Source: Chloroflexota bacterium
GTDB lineage: Bacteria > Chloroflexota > Dormibacteria > CF-121
Length of the DNA: 13,905 nt
Assembly: GCA_005882525.1 (NCBI GenBank)
Contig: VBGO01000063.1
Location: 1 to 13,905 of the forward strand
Reading direction: 5' to 3'
Below the pieces are notes generated by a model, which did no database searches, was not told where the DNA came from, and saw only the letters and a program-made list of their open reading frames with translations. Both the position numbers and the translations under genes were made by a program. This document shows, piece after piece, positions 1-6,665 of this stretch (the first letter of the stretch is position 1; each line of letters begins with the position of its first letter).

Positions 1-342
1 AGCACCGCCTCCTCCGACCAGCTCCAGCCCGAGCATCACGAGGGGCAGAACTGGACCGGCTATTCCAACCCGGAGCTGGATCAGCTGATCAACCAGGAGC
101 GCGCCACGGTCAAGGCCACCGACGCCGAGACCAAGGCCGCCCGCAAGGTGATCTTCAACAAGATCGAGAAGATCATCAGCGGCCAACTGCAGACGTACAT
201 GCTCTGGGCCGATGTGTCGTCGATGGGCTGGTCCACCAACGTGGGCAACGTGCAAGCCGGAGGCGGCGACAACGTGATCTGGTACGACTCGGAATACAAT
301 CCGACGGCGCGCGCCCAGTGGTATTCGAAGTCCGGTAAGTAG
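1..342 (+). CDS. ABC peptide transporter substrate-binding protein, C-terminal end (partial)
   Basis: Frame 1 is open from the window edge to TAG at 340-342, giving the last 113 residues of a protein that starts upstream. The stretch TGYSNPELDQLINQE (residues 20-34 of the fragment) is typical of the C-terminal lobe of extracytoplasmic solute-binding proteins, family 5 (DppA/OppA type). There it is followed by a helix and by a hydrophobic segment close to the end, as here (QTYMLWADVSSMGW). The family captures peptides, nickel or opines outside the membrane and delivers them to the permease pair. The four downstream genes are exactly that partner set, which supports the call. Lipoprotein signal and ligand-pocket residues lie outside the window, so the substrate cannot be inferred. 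Confidence 0.87.
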   Translation, partial: STASSDQLQPEHHEGQNWTGYSNPELDQLINQERATVKATDAETKAARKVIFNKIEKIISGQLQTYMLWADVSSMGWSTNVGNVQAGGGDNVIWYDSEYNPTARAQWYSKSGK

Positions 343-360
343 GTAGCAACGCGAACGGGC

Positions 361-399
361 CTCGAGCGGGGTGGCGGCCGGGCCGCCCCCCCGCACGAG
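361..399 (+). promoter_or_regulatory. Strong GC-rich stem-loop after the binding-protein gene
   Basis: Positions 361-378 pair with 382-399 around a 3-nt loop (379-381). This is an 18-bp stem with two mismatches (365/395 and 372/388). It begins 18 nt after the binding-protein stop codon. No T-tract follows, so it is not a classical intrinsic terminator. In binding-protein-dependent operons such structures commonly protect the upstream mRNA from 3' exonucleases or attenuate read-through, so the binding protein is made in excess over the membrane parts. That role is inferred here; the pairing is read directly. Confidence 0.6.
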
Positions 400-411
400 C
401 CGCCGACGAGC

Positions 412-440
412 TAGACGGCAGCCCACCTGTTGGTTATGCT
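412..440 (+). promoter_or_regulatory. Candidate internal promoter ahead of the permease genes
   Basis: TAGACG (412-417) and TATGCT (435-440) each match the sigma-70 consensus at 4 of 6 positions and are separated by exactly 17 nt. A transcript would start near 447, just before the palindrome at 452-470. Two 4/6 matches can occur by chance, so this is only a candidate for separate expression of the permease and ATPase genes. Confidence 0.22.
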
Positions 441-451
441 TCAACTGGGAG

Positions 452-470
452 TCCTGCCAATGTGGCAGGA
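452..470 (+). promoter_or_regulatory. Perfect palindrome TCCTGCCA-ATG-TGGCAGGA
   Basis: Two perfect 8-nt arms flank a 3-nt centre, 36 nt before the start of the first permease gene. It could be a dimeric repressor operator, since it lies just after a candidate promoter. It could instead be a short RNA hairpin followed, five bases on, by TTTT (475-480 reads ATTTTG), that is, a weak attenuator. The sequence alone does not decide between these. Confidence 0.5.
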
Positions 471-505
471 AGGCATTTTGAGTCAAAGGGTCATAGGATA
501 CTGAC

Positions 506-1486
506 GTGACGTTCTATGTGATCCGCCGGCTCGCCATTGGAGTCTTCCTCCTGTTCCTGATGTCCGCCATGTTCTTTACGCTGACGCGCATCACGCCGGG
601 CGCCCCGATCAGCGTTGGCGAGAATCCGCGAATCCATCAGTCGGTGATCATCCAACGGCTTCACCGGCTCGGCCTCACGGATGAACAGGGCAACTCATAT
701 CCGATCCCCCAGCAGTACGTGCTGTACATGGGCGCCCTCCTCCATGGCGACCTGGGGGACTCGTTCATCTACAACCGACCGGTTACGACCCTCCTCATGC
801 AGCGGTTGCCAAACACCATCCTGTTGCTTGGCACCGCCCTCCTCGTGGCGCTGGCAATCGGGATCCCGCTCGGGATCTTTGCCGCCACCCACCAGTACTC
901 CAAACTCGACATGACCACCTCCCTGGTCTCCTATGTGGGCGTGTCCATTCCGAGCTTCGTGCTGGGCCTGTACCTCCTGATCATCTTTGGGGCGTTCTTG
1001 AAACAGTCGCCGCTCCATTGGGGTTTCCCTCTGTTCGGCATGCACAGCGGAGGCGTCGATGATCCCATCGACCTCCTCTATCACATGGTGCTCCCCGTCA
1101 CCTCGCTCGCGATCCTGGAGATCGCGATCTTCAGCCGCTTCATGCGGGCCAGCATGCTCGAGGTGCTTCACCAGGACTACATCCGGACGGCACGTGCGAA
1201 AGGGCTTTCGATCGAGAAAGTGAATTACAAGCACGCCTTGCGTAACGCGATCCTGCCGATCATCACCCTCGTCGCGATCGCGATCCCCCAGATCGTCAAC
1301 GGCGCGATCATTACCGAGGGCATTTTCAGTTGGCCGGGGACCGGACAGCTCGCCTTCCAGGCGGTGGTCACTCGGGACTACCCGGTCATCCTCGGGGTGG
1401 TGATGCTGGTCGCGGCCGGGACCGTGCTCTTCAACCTGATCGCCGACCTGACCTATGCCGTCGCCGATCCGAGGATTCGATACTGA
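506..1486 (+). CDS. ABC peptide transporter permease, DppB/OppB family
   Basis: A 326-residue inner-membrane subunit forming half of the translocation pore of a peptide/nickel-type importer. The start is GTG at 506 with AGGA at 496-499, six nt upstream; the protein then opens with MTFYVIRRLAIGVFLLFLM, the typical DppB N-terminus and first membrane helix. Further hydrophobic segments lie around residues 102-125, 138-163, 192-212, 250-270 and 293-315. The cytoplasmic EAA coupling loop spans about 223-250 (DYIRTARAKGLS then HALRNAILP), and the C-terminus ADPRIRY is characteristic. The length is normal for the family. It overlaps the next permease gene by one base (TGATG), implying translational coupling. 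The sequence TAGGAT at 494-499 also fits a -10 box six nt before the start, so a leaderless transcript is possible. Confidence 0.95.
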   Translation: MTFYVIRRLAIGVFLLFLMSAMFFTLTRITPGAPISVGENPRIHQSVIIQRLHRLGLTDEQGNSYPIPQQYVLYMGALLHGDLGDSFIYNRPVTTLLMQRLPNTILLLGTALLVALAIGIPLGIFAATHQYSKLDMTTSLVSYVGVSIPSFVLGLYLLIIFGAFLKQSPLHWGFPLFGMHSGGVDDPIDLLYHMVLPVTSLAILEIAIFSRFMRASMLEVLHQDYIRTARAKGLSIEKVNYKHALRNAILPIITLVAIAIPQIVNGAIITEGIFSWPGTGQLAFQAVVTRDYPVILGVVMLVAAGTVLFNLIADLTYAVADPRIRY

Positions 1487-2472
1487 TGGCTCAGGTCCCC
1501 CCGCTCCCAATTGGCCCTTCAGCCGGCGGCGTCCCCCAACTCTCGGTCGAGACTACCGTCCAGCAGGAGCGCGACCTGGCACAGCCCGGCGTCCGGCCGG
1601 ACGAGTTTGGCCAAGCCCCTGAGCTCGGGTTCTGGCGGCTGTCCGTTATGCGCTTTCTGCACCACCGGGTGGCCACCGGCGCCCTGATCATCCTCGGCGT
1701 CATCGTGCTCAGCGCCATCATCGTGCCCATCATCACCGGTGATCTCTACCGAATCCAGGACTACCGTCATCCCTTCAAGCCGCCCTTTCAGAGCTTCCAG
1801 CACGTGTTGGGCACCGATGACCTCGGCCGGGACGAGTTTGCCCGATTACTCCGCGGTGCCCGGGTCTCGATCATGGTCGGGGTGCTGGCCGTAACCGGCT
1901 ACCTGCTCATCGGGGGAACGTTGGGTGCGCTGGCGGGCTACTACGGCGGCTGGCTGGACAACGCGTTGATGCGCTTCACCGACATCATCATCTCGGCGCC
2001 CTTCCTGCTGGTCGTCATCGCCGTCACGGCGGCGACCGGCGGCGTCCGACTGAGCACCGTCATCATCGTGATTGCGGCTACGGGATGGTATGAGATTGGC
2101 CGATTGATGCGGGCCCAGTTTCTCGTGCTTCGCGAGCAGGAATTCGTCCAGGCCGCTCGAGCTCTGGGGGCCTCGAATATGCGGATCATTCTGCGCCACA
2201 TCTTGCCCAACGCGCTCGCGCCGATTATCGTTTCTGCCACCCTGGGTGTGTCGGGCATCATCCTGCTGGAAGCGGCGCTGGGCTTTCTCGGGTACAGCAT
2301 TCCGCCACCCGAGCCGAGCTGGGGCAACATGCTGACAGAATTCGAGCAGTACCTGCTGGAGGACAAAACCTATCTGGTCTTCTTCCCCGCCACCGCGCTG
2401 GTTGTCACCGCGCTCACGATCAATCTCATCGGCGACGGGATCCGGGACGCGCTGGACCCACGGCAGCGGTGA
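1486..2472 (+). CDS. ABC peptide transporter permease, DppC/OppC family
   Basis: A 328-residue second permease of the importer. The start chosen is ATG at 1486, within the stop of the preceding gene; GAGG at 1471-1474 is a weak upstream ribosome site. An in-frame extension to 1330 would lie inside dppB and is not credible. The first 55 or so residues are a polar, Pro-rich cytoplasmic tail, longer than in many relatives. Then follow the first membrane helix (about 63-85), the DppC hallmark GTDDLGRDEFARLLRGAR (109-126), further helices, and the EAA coupling loop around 219-242 (FVQAARALGAS then RHILPN). The end GDGIRDALDPRQR is a family signature. The last four bases (GTGA) overlap the start of the ATPase gene. 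Confidence 0.95.
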   Translation: MAQVPPLPIGPSAGGVPQLSVETTVQQERDLAQPGVRPDEFGQAPELGFWRLSVMRFLHHRVATGALIILGVIVLSAIIVPIITGDLYRIQDYRHPFKPPFQSFQHVLGTDDLGRDEFARLLRGARVSIMVGVLAVTGYLLIGGTLGALAGYYGGWLDNALMRFTDIIISAPFLLVVIAVTAATGGVRLSTVIIVIAATGWYEIGRLMRAQFLVLREQEFVQAARALGASNMRIILRHILPNALAPIIVSATLGVSGIILLEAALGFLGYSIPPPEPSWGNMLTEFEQYLLEDKTYLVFFPATALVVTALTINLIGDGIRDALDPRQR

Positions 2473-3431
2473 GCGATCTCCTCCGGATAGAAGATCTCCA
2501 CACTCAGTTTCACGTTCACGGGGGCACTGTTAAGGCGGTCGATGGTGTCAATCTGACGGTCCCCGCGAAGGCAACCGTCGGTATTGTCGGGGAATCGGGC
2601 TCCGGGAAGAGTATCACGGCGCTCTCCATCATGCGGTTGCTGGAGAAGAACGGTCGCATCACTGACGGCCATGTCTGGTTTCACGATCAGGACCTCGTCG
2701 GGATGTCTGACGTGGAGATGCAGGACATCCGCGGGAATGACATCTCCATGATCTTTCAGGAACCGATGACGGCGTTGAACCCGGTCTTCACCGTCGGCGA
2801 CCAGATCGCGGAGGTCGTCCGGCTGCACCGCAAGGTCGATCAGCAGGCGGCGACGAATCGGGCGATCGAAATGTTGCGCCTGGTGGGGATCTCGGATCCA
2901 AAGCGCAGAGCACGCCAGTACCCGCACGAGCTATCGGGCGGAATGCGGCAGCGGGTCATGATCGCGATGGCGCTCTCGACGAATCCCGAGCTCTTGATCG
3001 CGGACGAGCCGACCACCGCGCTGGACGTGACGATCCAGGCGCAGATCCTGACGCTGATGCGAAACCTCAAAGGCGAGTTTGGCTCCGCCATTCTCTTGAT
3101 TACGCATGACCTGGGTGTGGTGGCGGAGATGTGCGACAGCGTCGCTGTGATGTACGCCGGCCGCATCGTGGAGCAGGCGCCCACCGAGGAGCTGTTCGCC
3201 AGCCCTAAACACCCTTATACCCAGGGATTGCTCGCGTCCATTCCGCGACTAGGAAAGAAGCAGGAGCGGCTTCATGTCATCACCGGCAGCGTGCCGAACC
3301 CACTGGCCGTGCCACCGGGCTGCGCTTTCCGTCCACGCTGCCCCGTGAAGGCGCCCCGGAGTGAGCGCGACATCCCAGCCTTGAAGGCCGTCGGCGCCGA
3401 GCATCTGGCGGCCTGCTGGCAGTACGAATGA
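2469..3431 (+). CDS. ABC peptide transporter ATP-binding protein, DppD/OppD family
   Basis: A 320-residue cytoplasmic ATPase that powers the importer together with the DppF-like subunit. It starts with GTG at 2469, overlapping dppC by four bases. Visible motifs: Walker A GESGSGKS (41-48), Q-loop Q97, ABC signature LSGGM (155-159), Walker B LLIADE (175-180) with catalytic E180, and H-loop H213. The C-terminal oligopeptide-transporter domain follows (HPYTQGLLASIPRL, 248-261). The terminal cysteine motif, reported to hold an iron-sulfur cluster in some DppD proteins, is incomplete. C285, C291 and C316 are present, but the third position is S298 (codon AGT at 3360-3362), one base from a Cys codon. 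The nucleotide-binding core looks fully functional. Confidence 0.95.
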   Translation: MSDLLRIEDLHTQFHVHGGTVKAVDGVNLTVPAKATVGIVGESGSGKSITALSIMRLLEKNGRITDGHVWFHDQDLVGMSDVEMQDIRGNDISMIFQEPMTALNPVFTVGDQIAEVVRLHRKVDQQAATNRAIEMLRLVGISDPKRRARQYPHELSGGMRQRVMIAMALSTNPELLIADEPTTALDVTIQAQILTLMRNLKGEFGSAILLITHDLGVVAEMCDSVAVMYAGRIVEQAPTEELFASPKHPYTQGLLASIPRLGKKQERLHVITGSVPNPLAVPPGCAFRPRCPVKAPRSERDIPALKAVGAEHLAACWQYE

Positions 3432-4429
3432 TGGTGCAGCAAGGCGGCCTGCAGGTCTCCGACAAGAACGGCGCGCTGCTCAAGGTCAAGGACCTGGTCA
3501 AGTACTTCCCGATCAAGGGTGGCCTGTTGCAGACGACGGTCGCCAACGTCAAGGCGGTGGACGGCGTGAGCTTCGAGATCAAGCAGGGGGAGACTCTCGG
3601 CCTGATTGGTGAGTCGGGCTCCGGCAAGTCCACGGTCGCGCGCACCATCCTCCGATTGATTCCCCCCACCTCGGGGGAGGCGTGGCTCGAGGGACGCAAC
3701 ATCTTCAGGGCGAAACCGAAAGAGCTGCACGAGATGCGCCGCGAGGTCCAGATCATCTTCCAGGATCCCTACGGCTCGCTGAATCCCCGCATGTCCGTCG
3801 GGGAGATCGTGGGGGAGGGCCTTCTCGTCCACGGCGTCGGTTCGGCGCACGAGCGCGAAAAGATCGTCAGCGAATTGCTGGAAGTGGTAGGGCTGCGGGG
3901 ACAGTATCGGGGCCGCTTCCCTCACGAATTCAGCGGCGGCCAGCGGCAGCGCATTGGGATCGCGCGGGCGCTGGCGCTCAGGCCAAAGCTCATCATCGCG
4001 GACGAGCCGGTCTCCGCCCTCGACGTTTCGATCCAGTCGCAGATCCTCAACCTGCTGGAGGACCTGCAGAACGAATTCAACCTCACCTACCTGTTCGTCG
4101 CCCATAACATGGCCGTGGTCGAGCAGGTGAGCGATCGGATCGCGGTCATGTACCTGGGCAAGATCGTCGAGTCGGCTCCGGCCGAGCAGCTGCTGCGAAG
4201 CCCCCGCCATCCCTACACCAAGGCCCTGATCTCGGTCATCCCGATCCCGGACCCGACGATACGGCGGGACCAGACGGTGCTCAAGGGCGAGATGCCAAGC
4301 CCGACCAACCCCCCCTCGGGTTGCCATTTCCGGACCCGCTGTCCGATCGCCACCGAGTACTGCGCCGAGGTCGAGCCGCCGCTGCGGGAAGTCGCCAAGG
4401 GCCAGTTCGCGGCCTGTCATTACGCCTGA
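3428..4429 (+). CDS. ABC peptide transporter ATP-binding protein, DppF/OppF family
   Basis: A 333-residue second ATPase of the importer, expected to pair with the DppD-like subunit. ATG at 3428 overlaps the previous stop (ATGA); a second ATG follows at once at 3431, so either could be used. Motifs: Walker A GESGSGKS (61-68), Q112, signature FSGGQ (168-172), Walker B LIIADE (188-193) with E193, and H-loop H226 in the variant VAHNMAVV. The C-terminal domain has HPYTKALISVIPIPDP (261-276) and the complete four-cysteine motif C299, C305, C312, C330, unlike its partner. The order of binding protein, B, C, D and F is the classical dpp/opp layout. This is the last gene of the operon; a convergent gene follows 15 nt later. 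Confidence 0.95.
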   Translation: MMVQQGGLQVSDKNGALLKVKDLVKYFPIKGGLLQTTVANVKAVDGVSFEIKQGETLGLIGESGSGKSTVARTILRLIPPTSGEAWLEGRNIFRAKPKELHEMRREVQIIFQDPYGSLNPRMSVGEIVGEGLLVHGVGSAHEREKIVSELLEVVGLRGQYRGRFPHEFSGGQRQRIGIARALALRPKLIIADEPVSALDVSIQSQILNLLEDLQNEFNLTYLFVAHNMAVVEQVSDRIAVMYLGKIVESAPAEQLLRSPRHPYTKALISVIPIPDPTIRRDQTVLKGEMPSPTNPPSGCHFRTRCPIATEYCAEVEPPLREVAKGQFAACHYA

Positions 4430-4438
4430 CGCCAGGCG
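4423..4438 (+). terminator. Small hairpin between convergent genes
   Basis: CGCCTG (4423-4428) and CAGGCG (4433-4438) form a perfect 6-bp stem with a 4-nt loop, overlapping the dppF-like stop codon at 4427-4429. The neighbouring minus-strand gene ends at 4445, so the stem could serve both directions. There is no T-tract, so termination is only a possibility. Confidence 0.3.
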
Positions 4439-4444
4439 ACGGGC

Positions 4445-5374
4445 TTAGCGGATCTCCCCTCGCGACCGGTCCCGGACGCGGGCCAGCCAGTCGCCCATGA
4501 TGACGCGGCGGCGCAGGCTACGCCAGGCGTCGAACCAGCTCCCGACGAGAACCAGGCCGAGCGCCGCGGCACCGATCACCACGTCGAGCCGTCCGCGGTC
4601 GGGTGGCACGGTGAGGTAATGCGCCCAGTAGCCGAACTCGCTGTCGTTGACGGCGGAGATGCCCATGAAGGCGATCGCCAGCACGGCGGCGGCGAGCCAA
4701 AGGCGTCCCCGGCCGGAAAAGCCAAGCCGCACCAGGCCCATACCCGGCACCAGCGCTAACAGCAAGACCTCCTTTTTGGGCGCCACCTTCGGCAGGCGCG
4801 CCCGGCGAGAGGCGAGGGCATCGACGGCGATCAGCCAGCCGATCAACCCTGCGTACCAGCCGGTGGAGAGGATGTCGACCGGCACGAAGGTGAAGGGAAG
4901 GTTGCGGAAGCTCGGGCTGGTCAGCAGCCAGGCCACCCATCCGACCCACGCCACGAGGGCGACGCCGGCCACCGTCAGGGCGACGCCATGATAAGGGCGA
5001 GCCGATTGCATGACCGAGAGCAGCAGGCAGATGGCGACCACCCAACCCAACGGGTTGATCCAGCCGAAGACCTGATAAAGGTTCCCGACCGCCACCTCGA
5101 TGGTCCAGGGGGTGAGGAGGCTCAGGGCCGCCAACCCGACGATCATGATGTCGAGAGGGGAACGACCCGACAGCCGGACAGCCACGGCGCCGACCTGCTG
5201 CAGACCGGAGGCCATCGCGAACAGCAGCGCCAGGCCGACGCAGAAGACCGCCACGATGAGCAGGACTTCGGCGTTCGAGTTGGTGCGCGTCAGCAGGTAG
5301 ACGATGCCGAAGGGAACTGCCACCAGCAGCAGTCCAATCACCAGGTTTCGGATCGAGCCTGAGTCGTTGTGCAA
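4445..5374 (-). CDS. Polytopic membrane protein of unknown function
   Basis: I do not recognise this family. With the TTG start proposed at 5374 it has 309 residues and about seven to eight hydrophobic segments, beginning with NLVIGLLLVAVPFGIVYLL and including LLIVAVFCVGLALLFAMASG, IMIVGLAALSLLTPW and VVAICLLLSVM. After a basic cytoplasmic-looking linker (SRRARLPKVAPKKE) comes LLLALVPGMGLVRLGFSGRG, which resembles the 'PG-G-...-G' helical hairpin of small TM2-like membrane proteins. The C-terminus is strongly basic. The start is uncertain: no clear Shine-Dalgarno precedes TTG 5374, and GTG 5341 is an alternative. The longest frame, from 5527, would run 113 nt into the divergent transporter gene and is unlikely. 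It is divergent from the MFS gene across a short shared promoter region. Confidence 0.7.
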   Translation of the reverse strand: MHNDSGSIRNLVIGLLLVAVPFGIVYLLTRTNSNAEVLLIVAVFCVGLALLFAMASGLQQVGAVAVRLSGRSPLDIMIVGLAALSLLTPWTIEVAVGNLYQVFGWINPLGWVVAICLLLSVMQSARPYHGVALTVAGVALVAWVGWVAWLLTSPSFRNLPFTFVPVDILSTGWYAGLIGWLIAVDALASRRARLPKVAPKKEVLLLALVPGMGLVRLGFSGRGRLWLAAAVLAIAFMGISAVNDSEFGYWAHYLTVPPDRGRLDVVIGAAALGLVLVGSWFDAWRSLRRRVIMGDWLARVRDRSRGEIR

Positions 5375-5380
5375 CGCCGC

Positions 5381-5395
5381 GTCTACGAGTCTACG
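5381..5395. repeat. Direct repeat GTCTACG-A-GTCTACG in divergent promoter region
   Basis: Two identical 7-mers (5381-5387 and 5389-5395) are spaced 8 nt apart, centre to centre, in the roughly 40-nt gap between the divergent membrane-protein and MFS genes. On the minus strand the arrangement also gives TAGACT (5393-5388), a possible -10 box for the membrane-protein gene. A tandem regulator site is possible but unproven. Confidence 0.35.
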
Positions 5396-5402
5396 TTCCC
5401 GA

Positions 5403-5408
5403 TAGAAT
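5403..5408 (+). promoter_or_regulatory. -10 box TAGAAT of a probable leaderless promoter
   Basis: TAGAAT matches the sigma-70 -10 consensus at 5 of 6 positions and ends six nt before the ATG at 5415. A transcript starting the usual 6-7 nt downstream would begin at or next to the A of ATG, leaving no 5' leader. No purine-rich ribosome site precedes the ATG, which agrees with leaderless translation. No convincing -35 is visible. Confidence 0.5.
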
Positions 5409-5414
5409 CGCGCG

Positions 5415-6665
5415 ATGCTCCGAGGGCTGTTGTGGCGCCATCCGGATTTCTTGAAGCTCTGGGCGGGCGAGACCGTCAGCCAGTTTGGCACGCAGGTCAC
5501 GTTTCTCGCGGTGCCGACCGTCGCCATTCTGGTGCTGCACGCGGGACCCTTTCAGGTGGGTCTGCTGTCGGCGCTGGAGTTTCTCGCCTTCCCCGTGCTG
5601 GGGCTGGTGGCCGGCGTCTACGCGGACCGGCTGCGGCGCCGTCCGATCATGATTGTTTGCGACCTGGGTCGGATGCTGGCCCTCGGCTCCATCCCGGTCG
5701 CCTTCCTGGTCAATGCGCTGACCCTGGAACAGCTCTACATCGTGGCGCTGCTGACCGGGGTCTTTACGGTGTTCTTCGACGTGTCGTATCAGTCGTACCT
5801 GCCAGCGCTGGTGGACCGGCCGAACCTGATCGAAGGCAACACGAAGCTGGAGATCACACGATCGACGGCACAGGTCGCGGGACCGGCCGTCGCCGGATTG
5901 CTCATCCAGTTGATCGGCGGCGCTAAGGCGGTCGCCGTCGACGCCCTGTCGTTTCTTCTTTCGGCGCTTGCCCTGGCCTCGATCAAGAAGCCGGAGCCTG
6001 AACCGCGGCCGAGTACGACGTCGGGGACCGCCGGTTTTATCCCGGAGATGCGCGAAGGCATCGAGGTGGTCTTTCGAAGCCCGATCCTGTGGCGGATCGC
6101 GGGTTGTACCGCAACCACCAACCTGGGCTCGAACATGGTCTTCGGCGCCGTCTTCCTGGTCTTCGCCTATCGCCAACTGCATCTGTCGGCGGGCGTCGTC
6201 GGCGTCATCTTTGCGATTGGGAGTGTCGGGGGCTTGGTCGGCGCCTTCCTGGCCGGATGGGTCGCCCGTAAGCTTGGCATCGGTCCAACGCTGGGAGTGG
6301 CCATCATCATAGGCGGCATTGCGTTGCTGTCGACCCCGATCGCGGTCGTCGGCGCACCGGTCCTGGTGTTGGCGGCAACCGGTTTCATCGAGGGTCTCAC
6401 CATTCCGGTCTACAACATCAGCCAGGTGAGCCTGCGACAGGCGATCACGCCTGATCGGCTCCAGGGTCGGATGAACGCCACCATGCGAACCATCGTCTGG
6501 GGAACGATCCCACTCGGGGCGTTCATCGGCGGGATCCTCGGAACCGCCATCGGCTTGGTACAAACCATCGTGCTCGGCGGCGCTGTGTCCTTGTTGGCCG
6601 CAGTGTGGATCTTCCTTGGCCCGGTCATCCGGCTCAAGGAGCAACCGGCGCCGGTCATGGCATGA
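5415..6665 (+). CDS. MFS transporter, EntS/MFS_3-like exporter
   Basis: A 416-residue major facilitator permease, with length and hydrophobicity consistent with twelve membrane helices. The N-terminus RHPDFLKLWAGETVSQFGTQ is typical of the branch that contains the enterobactin exporter EntS and many macrolide-efflux annotations. Motif A, GVYADRLRRR (67-76), lies in the loop between helices 2 and 3. A polar cytoplasmic linker around residues 192-207 (KKPEPEPRPSTTSGTAG) separates the two six-helix halves. The start is ATG 5415, preceded by a -10 box rather than a ribosome site. The last four bases (ATGA) are shared with the amidohydrolase gene, so the two are probably co-translated. The substrate is unknown; export of a small metabolite or drug is the family expectation. 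Confidence 0.88.
   Translation: MLRGLLWRHPDFLKLWAGETVSQFGTQVTFLAVPTVAILVLHAGPFQVGLLSALEFLAFPVLGLVAGVYADRLRRRPIMIVCDLGRMLALGSIPVAFLVNALTLEQLYIVALLTGVFTVFFDVSYQSYLPALVDRPNLIEGNTKLEITRSTAQVAGPAVAGLLIQLIGGAKAVAVDALSFLLSALALASIKKPEPEPRPSTTSGTAGFIPEMREGIEVVFRSPILWRIAGCTATTNLGSNMVFGAVFLVFAYRQLHLSAGVVGVIFAIGSVGGLVGAFLAGWVARKLGIGPTLGVAIIIGGIALLSTPIAVVGAPVLVLAATGFIEGLTIPVYNISQVSLRQAITPDRLQGRMNATMRTIVWGTIPLGAFIGGILGTAIGLVQTIVLGGAVSLLAAVWIFLGPVIRLKEQPAPVMA

Noticed and set aside
5375..5527. Long N-terminal extension of the minus-strand membrane protein to 5527
   Set aside because: It would overlap the start of the divergent MFS gene by 113 nt, and the added residues look like antisense of that gene rather than a membrane-protein N-terminus.
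5391..6644. 417-codon minus-strand frame opposite the MFS gene
   Set aside because: It is very polar (D, R, Q, H-rich), the mirror of a hydrophobic coding frame, with no recognisable motif.
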